A stretch of DNA of 21,161 nt, taken from positions 1-21,161 of the forward strand of contig CBDUVZ010000047.1 of the NCBI GenBank assembly GCA_965370805.1, read 5' to 3'. The DNA comes from CBDUVZ01 sp965370805. GTDB taxonomy: Bacteria; Hydrothermota; Tepidihabitantia; Tepidihabitantales; Tepidihabitantaceae. The notes beneath the pieces are model-generated. The model ran no database searches, had not been told where the DNA came from, and was given only the letters and a program-made list of their open reading frames with translations. Position 1 is the first letter of the stretch, and each line of letters starts with the position of its first letter. Positions 1-5,939 of the stretch are shown one piece after another. The translations under genes were made by a program, and so were the position numbers.

Positions 1-103
1 GGTGACAAACATAAACCCTTCCTTCCTCCTGTGATTGAACACCCAATTATACAACACAACGCCCCCGACTACAAGCCCGACTTCCATCCCCGCAATCCCG
101 CCC

Positions 104-132
104 TTGACATCCGGCCGTTCCCGGGCCACAAT
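104..132 (+). promoter_or_regulatory. Promoter of the first propeller gene
   Basis: A TTGACA -35 box (104-109) lies 17 nt before CACAAT (127-132; 4 of 6 matches to TATAAT). The expected transcription start, about 7 nt further on, coincides with the ATG at 139, so the transcript may be leaderless. Seen by eye only; the -10 box is imperfect, but the same architecture recurs across the window. Confidence 0.5.
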
Positions 133-138
133 CAACGC

Positions 139-1263
139 ATGAGGAACGCATCAATGTTCGGCCTGTTGCCCGCAGCACTCCTCATCCTCGCCCTCACTGC
201 ACCCCTGTCCGCGCAAATCACCTTCCAACGCACCTATGGCGGCACGGAACACGACCGAGGCCACTCGGTGGCGCAGACCGCGGACGGCGGCTACATCATC
301 ACCGGCTGCACCTATTCCTTCGGCGCCGGCGACTGCGACGTCTGGCTCATCAAGACCGACGCGTCCGGCGACACCATCTGGACCCGGACCTTCGGCGGTA
401 CGGACTGGGACTGGGGCGAGTCGGTCGAGCAGACCACAGATGGCGGGTACGTCATCGTCGGCTTCTCTAATTCCTATGGCATCGGCGAATGCGACGCCTG
501 GCTCATCAAGACGGGCGCCAATGGTGACACCATCTGGACCCGGACCTTCGGCGGAGGGAACTACGACTGCGGCTACTCGGTAGCGCAGACCGCAGACAGC
601 GGGTACATCATCGCCGGCGAAACCTGGTCCTTTGGGGCCGGCTACTGTGACGTCTACCTGGTGAAGACAGACGCATCCGGCGACACGATGTGGACCCGGG
701 TCTACGGCGGCGCGGACGCTGACTGGGGCTGGTCGGTAACGCAGACCGCAGACGACGGATATGTCATCGTCGGCTACACCTGTTCCTTCGGCGCCGGCCT
801 CTACGACGCCTGGCTCATCAAGACCGACGTATCGGGAGACACCACGTGGACCTGTACCTACGGCGGCAGTAACGGAGACCTGTGCTACTCGGTAGCGCAG
901 ACCGCAGACGGCGGCTATGTCATCGCCGGCTACACTGACTCCTTCGGCGCCGGCGGCGGTGACGTCTATCTCATCAAGACCGACGCGAACGGGAACGTCG
1001 CGATCGCGGAACCGAAGCCGCCCGTTGCCTTCGAGCCTGTCGGAGCCACAATCGCCCGCGCTGTGCTCAATCTGCAATCTGAAATCTGCAATCAGCAATC
1101 TAAAATCCTCCTGTTGAATTCCGTCGGAAGGAAAGTCATGGTCCTGCAACCGGGCGAGAACGACGTCCGGCACCTAGCTCCGGGCGTCTACTTCCTCAGA
1201 GGAAGGGGTTCAAGGGTTCAAGGGTCCGAGGGTCCAAGCCGGAAGGTCATTCTCACCCGCTGA
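139..1263 (+). CDS. Secreted five-repeat beta-propeller protein with C-terminal sorting-type domain
   Basis: A 374-residue exported protein. Residues 1-25 form a signal peptide (Arg near the start, then a Leu/Ala-rich core ending LSA before Q26). Five 52-residue repeats follow, each carrying YGG, a SVxQTxDGGY strand, SFGAG and xLIKTDxxGDTxW, as in the delta-60/propeller-type surface proteins common in candidate phyla. The end, with GRKVM, a DVRHLAPGVYFLR stretch and RKVILTR, looks like a secretion sorting domain of the type IX kind, so surface location is inferred. Two start codons are possible: ATG 139 sits 6 nt after a -10 box (leaderless), while ATG 154 has GAGGA at 141-145. I prefer 139 because only that start gives the signal peptide a positive charge. 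Two dispersed repeats lie in frame within the C-terminal part. The substrate is unknown. Confidence 0.8.
   Translation: MRNASMFGLLPAALLILALTAPLSAQITFQRTYGGTEHDRGHSVAQTADGGYIITGCTYSFGAGDCDVWLIKTDASGDTIWTRTFGGTDWDWGESVEQTTDGGYVIVGFSNSYGIGECDAWLIKTGANGDTIWTRTFGGGNYDCGYSVAQTADSGYIIAGETWSFGAGYCDVYLVKTDASGDTMWTRVYGGADADWGWSVTQTADDGYVIVGYTCSFGAGLYDAWLIKTDVSGDTTWTCTYGGSNGDLCYSVAQTADGGYVIAGYTDSFGAGGGDVYLIKTDANGNVAIAEPKPPVAFEPVGATIARAVLNLQSEICNQQSKILLLNSVGRKVMVLQPGENDVRHLAPGVYFLRGRGSRVQGSEGPSRKVILTR
232..1011 (+). repeat. Five tandem 156-nt coding repeats
   Basis: Units begin at 232, 388, 544, 700 and 856, exactly 156 nt (52 codons) apart. They share long blocks such as CTCATCAAGAC and CAGACCGCAGAC. 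The spacing never drifts, so duplication by slippage or recombination has been constrained by the reading frame. Confidence 0.9.
1068..1107 (+). repeat. Dispersed AATCTGCAAT repeat inside the coding sequence
   Basis: AATCTGCAAT occurs at 1069-1078 and 1083-1092, 14 nt apart, followed by degenerate copies. The reverse complement, with the same 14-nt spacing, lies at 1321-1344 outside the gene. The translated stretch (LNLQSEICNQQSKIL) replaces what should be linker or first strand of the sorting domain, and the frame is kept. Confidence 0.75.
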
Positions 1264-1311
1264 CGGCAGAGGACGGAAGGGTCCAAGGGGTCAAGGGTCC
1301 GAGGGTCCAAG
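1206..1311 (+). repeat. Duplicated GGGTCCGAGGGTCCAAG repeat across the gene end
   Basis: A 21-nt identical block ending GGGTCCGAGGGTCCAAG is present at 1218-1238, inside the coding sequence, and at 1291-1311, after the stop. Each is preceded by further GGGTTCAA or GGTCCAAG units. The first copy encodes the odd GSRVQGSEG insert between GVYFLR and RKVILTR. Confidence 0.8.
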
Positions 1312-1545
1312 GGATTGTGGATTGCAGATTGGTGATTGCAGATTGGAGGAAGGAAGATTGCCGCGCTCCGCTCGCAATGACAACTCCTCTCTTGGTGTAC
1401 TTGGTGCTCTTGGCGTTTATCCTCTCCGCTCCGGCTCTCAGTCTTGGCGCACTTGGCGGCCTTGGCGGTTAGTTCTCTGACTTTGTGCTCTTCGTGTCTT
1501 CGTGGTAAGACTCCTCTCCGCTCCGGTTCTCAGTCCTGGCGGTTG
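1264..1545. repeat. Gene-free mosaic of several dispersed repeat families
   Basis: No gene is supported here. In order: GGTCCAAG units (to 1311); inverted AATCTGCAAT pair (1321-1344); an imperfect palindrome ATTGC(1357-1361)...GCAAT(1374-1378) matching, in reverse, the widespread 'TCATTGCGAGCG...GCAATCT' intergenic repeat; then TTGGTG/TTGGCG units. A 28-nt array of the 9-nt CTTGGCGNN unit occupies 1443-1470. A 29-nt block is duplicated at 1421-1449 and 1513-1541 with 2 mismatches. Several families piled in one gap suggest an insertion-tolerant site. Confidence 0.75.
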
Positions 1546-1559
1546 GTGTCTGCCGCATC

Positions 1560-1588
1560 TTGACATTGCGGCTGATTGGTTCTAGCAT
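1560..1588 (+). promoter_or_regulatory. Promoter of the propionyl-CoA operon
   Basis: TTGACA (1560-1565), a 17-nt spacer, then TAGCAT (1583-1588). It lies just downstream of the repeat mosaic and predicts a start near 1595, giving a leader of about 26 nt that holds the AAGGAG ribosome site. The same TAGCAT -10 is used before the gene at 15211. Confidence 0.65.
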
Positions 1589-1620
1589 CCTGCAGCCCGC
1601 GACAAGCCAAGGAGTATTGT

Positions 1621-3177
1621 ATGTATTCGCATCTGGAACGTGTTCAGGCGGAATTGAAGAAACGGAACGAGCAGGCGCTGAAGGGCGGCGGCGACGCCCG
1701 GATTGAGAAGCAGCATGCCGCCCGGAAGTTGACCGCGCGCGAGCGGCTGGACCTGCTGCTCGATAAGGGCAGCTTTGTCGAGATGGACCGGCTGCGGGTC
1801 CACAACTGCACCGACTTCGGTATGGACAAGAAGCGGTTCCCGGGCGACGCGGTTGTGACCGGCCACGGCCTGGTTCACGGCCGGCCGGTTGCGGTCTTTT
1901 CCCAGGATTTCACCGTGTTCGGCGGTACGCTTTCCCGCGTCTTCGCCCAGAAGATCTGTAAGGTAATGGACCTGGCGCTGCGGAGCGGGATGCCGGTTAT
2001 CGGGCTGAACGATTCGGGCGGGGCGCGGATTCAGGAAGGGGTTGACAGCCTCGGCGGGTATGCCGATATCTTCCTGCGCAACACGCTGGCGTCCGGGGTG
2101 GTGCCGCAGATTTCCTGCATCCTCGGCCCGTGCGCCGGCGGCGCGGTCTACTCCCCGGCCCTGACCGATTTCATCCTGATGTCCGAGCATACCAGCTACA
2201 TGTTCATCACCGGGCCGGAGGTAATCCACGCGGTCTCGCGCGAGGAGGTGACCAAAGAGAAGCTGGGCGGCGCGGATACGCACAATTCGGTTTCCGGCGT
2301 GGCCCATTTCAAAGGGCTCGACGACCGCGACGTGCTCGAAGTATGCCGCAAGCTGCTGACCTATCTGCCCCAGAGCAACCGCGAGCCCCCGGCCCGCGAG
2401 GACTCGCGCGACCTTGCGGACCGGGACGCCGAAGGCATCGGCGACGTAATCCCGGCCGACATCCGCAAGACCTACGACATGACGGCAATCATCCGCAAGA
2501 CCGTTGACGCCGGTTCGTTCTTCGAGGTCCAGAAGTTCTGGGCGAAGAATATCGTCATCGGGTTCGCCCGGATGGACGGCGAGGTCATCGGCATCGTCGC
2601 GAACCAACCCGCGCACATGGCCGGGTGCCTGGACATCAACGCGTCGGTCAAAGCGGGCCGGTTCGTCCGGTTCCTCGACGCGTTCAATATCCCGATTGTC
2701 ACGTTCGTCGACGTCCCCGGCTTCCTGCCCGGGACGCAGCAGGAGTACGGCGGCATCATCCGCCACGGGGCCAAGCTGCTCTATGCGTACTGCGAAGCGA
2801 CCGTGCCCAAGATTACGCTGATCACCCGGCGCGGGTACGGCGGAGCCTACGACGTGATGTCCTCCAAGCACATCCGCGGGGACTTCAACTTCGCGTACCC
2901 GACCGCGGAGATTGCGGTGATGGGCTCCGAGGGCGCGGTGCGGATTCTCCACCGGAAGCGGATTGCCGAAGCCGACAACCCGGACGAAACCCGGAAAGAA
3001 CTGGTTACGGAGTACGAGGACAAGTTCGGGAACCCGTTCAAAGCCGCGGAGCTCGGGTTCATCGACGAAGTAATCCGGTTCGAGGATACCCGGCGCAGGA
3101 TTATCGACTCGCTCCGGGTGCTGAAGCACAAGCAGGCCTCGAACCCGCGTAAGAAGCACGGCAATATCCCGCTCTAG
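1621..3177 (+). CDS. Acyl-CoA carboxyltransferase, propionyl-CoA carboxylase beta / methylmalonyl-CoA decarboxylase alpha type
   Basis: A 518-residue carboxyltransferase. It moves CO2 between carboxybiotin and propionyl-CoA, giving or consuming methylmalonyl-CoA in the cytoplasm. Both crotonase-type halves are complete: the first carries DSGGARIQEG and the oxyanion-hole segment CAGGAVYSPAL (about 171-181), the second GFLPGTQQEYGG and RRGYGGAYDVM (about 404-414). The Asp in GGAYDVM (about 411) sits where propionyl-specific enzymes have Asp rather than Ile (family knowledge). ATG 1621 is chosen over an upstream in-frame start because AAGGAG lies at 1609-1614 with a 6-nt gap. It leads an operon with the mutase 3 nt downstream. 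Biotin carboxylase, biotin carrier and membrane decarboxylase partners are not in the window, so carboxylase versus sodium-pump decarboxylase cannot be decided. Confidence 0.93.
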   Translation: MYSHLERVQAELKKRNEQALKGGGDARIEKQHAARKLTARERLDLLLDKGSFVEMDRLRVHNCTDFGMDKKRFPGDAVVTGHGLVHGRPVAVFSQDFTVFGGTLSRVFAQKICKVMDLALRSGMPVIGLNDSGGARIQEGVDSLGGYADIFLRNTLASGVVPQISCILGPCAGGAVYSPALTDFILMSEHTSYMFITGPEVIHAVSREEVTKEKLGGADTHNSVSGVAHFKGLDDRDVLEVCRKLLTYLPQSNREPPAREDSRDLADRDAEGIGDVIPADIRKTYDMTAIIRKTVDAGSFFEVQKFWAKNIVIGFARMDGEVIGIVANQPAHMAGCLDINASVKAGRFVRFLDAFNIPIVTFVDVPGFLPGTQQEYGGIIRHGAKLLYAYCEATVPKITLITRRGYGGAYDVMSSKHIRGDFNFAYPTAEIAVMGSEGAVRILHRKRIAEADNPDETRKELVTEYEDKFGNPFKAAELGFIDEVIRFEDTRRRIIDSLRVLKHKQASNPRKKHGNIPL

Positions 3178-3180
3178 GCC

Positions 3181-4848
3181 ATGGCTGACGCGCAGCAGCG
3201 ACTACAGGAATTCATCACCCGGTGGGAGCAGGACGTGCTCGCCCCGGCGCTTGAGAAAGCGGCCGAGCGGCGCAAGGAGTTCGCGACCGTGTCCGGGATT
3301 CCGGTCAGGCGCGTCTACACCCCGGCGGACCGGCCCGGGCCGGAGCAGGAAGCCGGACTCGACCTGCCCGGGGTCTGGCCGTTCACGCGCGGGGTGCAGC
3401 CGACGATGTACCGCTCCCGGTTCTGGACCATGCGCCAGTATGCGGGTTTCGGCTCGGCCGAGGAAACCAACCAGCGCTACCGCTATCTGCTCGACCAGGG
3501 CCAGACCGGACTGTCGGTCGCGTTCGACCTGCCCACCCAGATGGGCTACGACTCGGACCACACGATGGCAAGAGGCGAAGTCGGCAAAGTCGGAGTGGCG
3601 ATCTCGTCCCTTCACGACATGGAGACGCTCTTCAAGGATATCCCGCTCGGCAAGGTCTCCACTTCGATGACAATCAACTCGACCGCGGCAATCCTGCTTG
3701 CGATGTACTGCGTGGTCGCCGAGAGTCGGGGCGTCGAAATCGACACCCTGCGCGGCACGATTCAGAACGACATCCTCAAGGAGTACGTCGCCCGCGGCAC
3801 TTACATCTTCCCGCCTCGCCCCTCGCTGCGCCTGACGACCGACGTCATCGCCTGGTGCGCGCAGCACGTTCCGAAGTGGAACACGGTCAGCGTTTCCGGG
3901 TATCACATCCGCGAAGCGGGCGCGACCGCGGTCCAGGAAGTGGCATTCACTATCGCCGACGGACTCGAATACATCAAAGCCGCGCTCGCCGCCGGGCTCG
4001 AAATCGACAAGTTCGCGCCAAGGCTTTCGTTCTTCTTCGCCGCGCATTCGGATATCCTCGAGGAAACGGCCAAGTTCCGGGCCGCGCGCCGGCTCTGGGC
4101 CAGGCTTCTGCGCGAGCGGTGGAACGCATCGGACAAGTCCTGCCGGCTCCGGTTCCACACCCAGACCGGCGGTGTCACCCTGACCGCGCAGCAGCCGGAT
4201 AACAACGTGGTGCGGGTTGCATACCAGGCCCTGGCCGCGGCCCTGGGCGGAACCCAGAGCCTGCACACCAATTCCCGGGACGAAGCCCTTTCCCTGCCGA
4301 CTCAGGAGTCGGTCACAATTGCGCTCCGCACCCAGCAGATACTGGCCCACGAATCCGGCATCGCGGACACGGTCGACCCCCTGGCCGGGTCGTACGCAAT
4401 CGAAGCCCTGACCGACGAGATCGAGAACCGGTCAAAGGAACTGATTGAGAAGATCGAGGCCATGGGCGGCGCAACCGCGGCAATCGAACGCGGGTTCATG
4501 CAGAACGAGATTGCGGACAGCGCGTACCGGTATCAGCAGGAAATCGAGAAAGGCGAGCGGGTCATCGTCGGTGTGAACAAGTACACGGCGACCGAGGAAC
4601 GGAAGCAGAACCTGCTCAAGGTTGACCCGGAGTACGGCCGGCGCCGGGTCGCGGAACTCGCCGAACTGCGCGCGGCCCGCGACAACGGCAAAGTCGAATC
4701 CACGCTCAAGACCCTGCAGCAAACAGCCAGAGGCAGCGGCAATCTCATGCCGCCGGTGCTCGGTGCGGTGCGGGCCAGAGCCACGGTCGGCGAGATATCC
4801 GACGCCCTCCGCGCCGAGTTCGGACAGTACCGCCCCCCGGCAGGCTGA
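3181..4848 (+). CDS. Methylmalonyl-CoA mutase, large catalytic subunit
   Basis: A 555-residue TIM-barrel subunit of the B12-dependent mutase that interconverts (R)-methylmalonyl-CoA and succinyl-CoA. Diagnostic segments are PTMYRSRFWTMRQYAGFG (about 74-91, holding the substrate-contacting Tyr), AFDLPTQMGYDSD (about 114-126), QNDILKEYVARGTYIFPP (about 195-212) and SVSGYHIREAGA (about 237-248). The protein ends after the barrel and linker, with no C-terminal B12-binding DxHxxG domain, so it is the split (McmA1-type) form and needs a small cobalamin-binding subunit from elsewhere. ATG 3181 lies 3 nt after the preceding stop with no strong ribosome site, which suggests translational coupling. The epimerase that normally works with it follows, but only after an unrelated inserted ORF. 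Confidence 0.93.
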   Translation: MADAQQRLQEFITRWEQDVLAPALEKAAERRKEFATVSGIPVRRVYTPADRPGPEQEAGLDLPGVWPFTRGVQPTMYRSRFWTMRQYAGFGSAEETNQRYRYLLDQGQTGLSVAFDLPTQMGYDSDHTMARGEVGKVGVAISSLHDMETLFKDIPLGKVSTSMTINSTAAILLAMYCVVAESRGVEIDTLRGTIQNDILKEYVARGTYIFPPRPSLRLTTDVIAWCAQHVPKWNTVSVSGYHIREAGATAVQEVAFTIADGLEYIKAALAAGLEIDKFAPRLSFFFAAHSDILEETAKFRAARRLWARLLRERWNASDKSCRLRFHTQTGGVTLTAQQPDNNVVRVAYQALAAALGGTQSLHTNSRDEALSLPTQESVTIALRTQQILAHESGIADTVDPLAGSYAIEALTDEIENRSKELIEKIEAMGGATAAIERGFMQNEIADSAYRYQQEIEKGERVIVGVNKYTATEERKQNLLKVDPEYGRRRVAELAELRAARDNGKVESTLKTLQQTARGSGNLMPPVLGAVRARATVGEISDALRAEFGQYRPPAG

Positions 4849-4853
4849 ACCAC

Positions 4854-4917
4854 GGAATTGAATCGCCAGGCCGCGGAATCCAACCGCCGAACTGCAGAAT
4901 TCAACCGCCAAGGCCGC
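4854..4917 (+). repeat. Three 21-nt direct repeats at the 5' end of the nuclease ORF
   Basis: Units start at 4854, 4875 and 4896 and share (G)GAAT, AA(C/T)CGCC and their spacing. At the protein level they give a 7-residue repeat: NRQAAES, NRRTAEF, NRQGRQD. The third unit runs into the CCGCCAAG array at 4903. Confidence 0.75.
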
Positions 4918-5457
4918 CAAGACCGCCAAGTGAATACAAGAGAGCCGAACCCCGAACTTGACCGTCTGGCTCACGCGGTCATCGGTGCGGCCATCGAGGT
5001 GCATCGGGTTCTGGGTTCCGGGTTCCTGGAATCGGTCTACGAACAGGCAATGGCCGTAGAACTCGGAATCCGCGGTATCCCCTTTGAACGCCAGAAGCTC
5101 ATCGGAGTCAACTACAAGAACACGCAAGTCGACGAAGGGAAAATCGACATGCTCGTGGGCGGCGCTCTGGTCGTCGAGTTGAAGGCGACCGACAAGCTGA
5201 CGCCGCTTCACAGTGCTCAGGTAATCTCGTATCTGAAGGCGACCGGACAACCCTTGGGACTGCTGATCAACTTCAAGGTCAGGCAACTCAGGGAGGGAGT
5301 GAAGAGAATCGTTCTGTCATGCCCCCCCCTCCCTTGGCGTACTTCGCTGCTCTCCTGGCCATCTTGGCGGCCTTGGCGCTCTTGGCGGTTATCCTGCTCT
5401 TCCTTGTGTCCTTGGCGGTTATCCGCCCGGCTGTTCTGCATCCAGACTGAGAGGTAA
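4858..5457 (+). CDS. GxxExxY protein, PD-(D/E)XK nuclease fold
   Basis: From TTG 4858 the ORF has 199 residues; the conserved core is about 120 (roughly 33-153). The family signature is G55-x-x-E58-x-x-Y61, followed by D97 and E107-x-K109 in the order of a PD-(D/E)XK active site, and by SAQVISYLKATG (119-130) with its conserved Gln. This matches the GxxExxY family (PDDEXK_3) from memory; activity and target are unknown. An alternative start is GTG 4930, which would remove 24 repeat-encoded residues (NRQ-rich) and is perhaps the better start; neither has a clear ribosome site. The last 46 residues (Trp/Arg/Ser-rich, with PWRSWRL-like units) are translated from the downstream repeat array and probably carry no fold. 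It separates mutase and epimerase, so it is likely a later insertion. Confidence 0.8.
   Translation: MNRQAAESNRRTAEFNRQGRQDRQVNTREPNPELDRLAHAVIGAAIEVHRVLGSGFLESVYEQAMAVELGIRGIPFERQKLIGVNYKNTQVDEGKIDMLVGGALVVELKATDKLTPLHSAQVISYLKATGQPLGLLINFKVRQLREGVKRIVLSCPPLPWRTSLLSWPSWRPWRSWRLSCSSLCPWRLSARLFCIQTER
4903..4930 (-). repeat. Left inverted copy of the CTTGGCGNN array
   Basis: Read on the minus strand, three 9-nt units CTTGGCGGT, CTTGGCGGC, CTTGGCGGT plus T. It matches the array at 5363-5390 at 25 of 28 positions and the solo array at 1443-1470 at 26 of 28. Confidence 0.85.
5331..5424 (+). repeat. Right CTTGGCGNN repeat array
   Basis: CTTGGCG units begin near 5333 and form a clean three-unit array at 5363-5390, the inverted partner of 4903-4930. 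After a CTTGTGTC unit comes one more CTTGGCGGTTAT at 5411-5422. The array is read through as the 3' end of the nuclease ORF. Confidence 0.85.
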
Positions 5458-5460
5458 TCA

Positions 5461-5889
5461 ATGACTACGAAGATAGACCATATCGCTATCGCGGTGCCGG
5501 ACATCGACGAAGCAGCCAGGTTCTACACCGAGCAGCTCGGGCTCAAGATGACCGGCAAGGAAGCGGTCCCGGACAACAAGGTCGTCGTCGGCTTCATCCC
5601 GGTCGGCGAGACCCGGATTGAACTCGTCCAGCCGGACTCGCCCGACTCATCGGTTGCGAAGTTCATCGAGAAACGCGGACCCGGACTGCAGCACATCTGC
5701 TTTCAAGTGGACGACATCGCGGCCGAACTGACCCGGCTCAAAGCCGCGGGTGTCAGGCTGATCAATGAGACCCCGGTCCCCGGTGCCCACGGAACCAGGG
5801 TCGGCTTCGTCCATCCCAAAGCCACCGGCGGCGTGCTGGTGGAACTCAGCCAGCCGCCTGACTCCGACCAGTCGAAGCCGCCCGAATAG
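5461..5889 (+). CDS. mce: Methylmalonyl-CoA epimerase
   Basis: A 142-residue vicinal-oxygen-chelate protein that interconverts (S)- and (R)-methylmalonyl-CoA, linking the carboxyltransferase product to the mutase. The two beta-alpha-beta-beta-beta modules are visible. The expected metal ligands fall at H7 (KIDHIAIAV), E54 (TRIELVQP), H78 (GLQHICFQ) and E128 (VLVELSQ). IDHIAIAVPDIDEAARFY and GPGLQHICFQVDDI are typical of the family. ATG 5461 has GAGG at 5451-5454. The gene is last in the operon and is followed directly by a strong hairpin. It would adjoin the mutase but for the intervening nuclease ORF. Confidence 0.93.
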   Translation: MTTKIDHIAIAVPDIDEAARFYTEQLGLKMTGKEAVPDNKVVVGFIPVGETRIELVQPDSPDSSVAKFIEKRGPGLQHICFQVDDIAAELTRLKAAGVRLINETPVPGAHGTRVGFVHPKATGGVLVELSQPPDSDQSKPPE

Positions 5890-5892
5890 AAA

Positions 5893-5918
5893 CCGGGGCA
5901 GGAACGAGCCTGCCCCGG
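5893..5918. terminator. Hairpin terminator between convergent genes
   Basis: A perfect 10-bp stem CCGGGGCAGG (5893-5902) / CCTGCCCCGG (5909-5918) with a 6-nt loop lies 4 nt after the epimerase stop. The next gene converges from the minus strand and stops at 5940, so it can serve both directions. Only short T runs follow. Confidence 0.8.
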
Positions 5919-5939
5919 CAATCGACTTTCCTGTTGGTG

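Larger units (their letters stand above)
4854..5424 (+). mobile_element. Candidate insertion unit: GxxExxY ORF framed by inverted repeat arrays
   Basis: The stretch starts with three 21-nt units (GGAAT-type starts at 4854, 4875 and 4896) and an array of the 9-nt unit on one side. It contains one nuclease-fold ORF and ends in the same 9-nt array inverted. It sits between two genes of one pathway. No transposase is present and I found no target duplication, so calling it mobile is inference from the repeat arrangement and position. Confidence 0.35.

Noticed and set aside
232..1011. CRISPR-like array
   Set aside because: The 156-nt repeats have no spacers and encode a regular protein repeat.
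1582..3159. 525-codon open frame antisense to the carboxyltransferase gene
   Set aside because: It mirrors a well-supported gene in GC-rich DNA and has an Arg/Val/Asp/Pro-rich composition with no recognisable domain. The long antisense frames at 151-1173, 3202-4350 and 18447-19814 are rejected for the same reason.
4854..5424. Classical insertion sequence
   Set aside because: There is no transposase (no DDE, HUH or recombinase motifs) and I saw no target duplication. It is kept only as a candidate unit of another kind.
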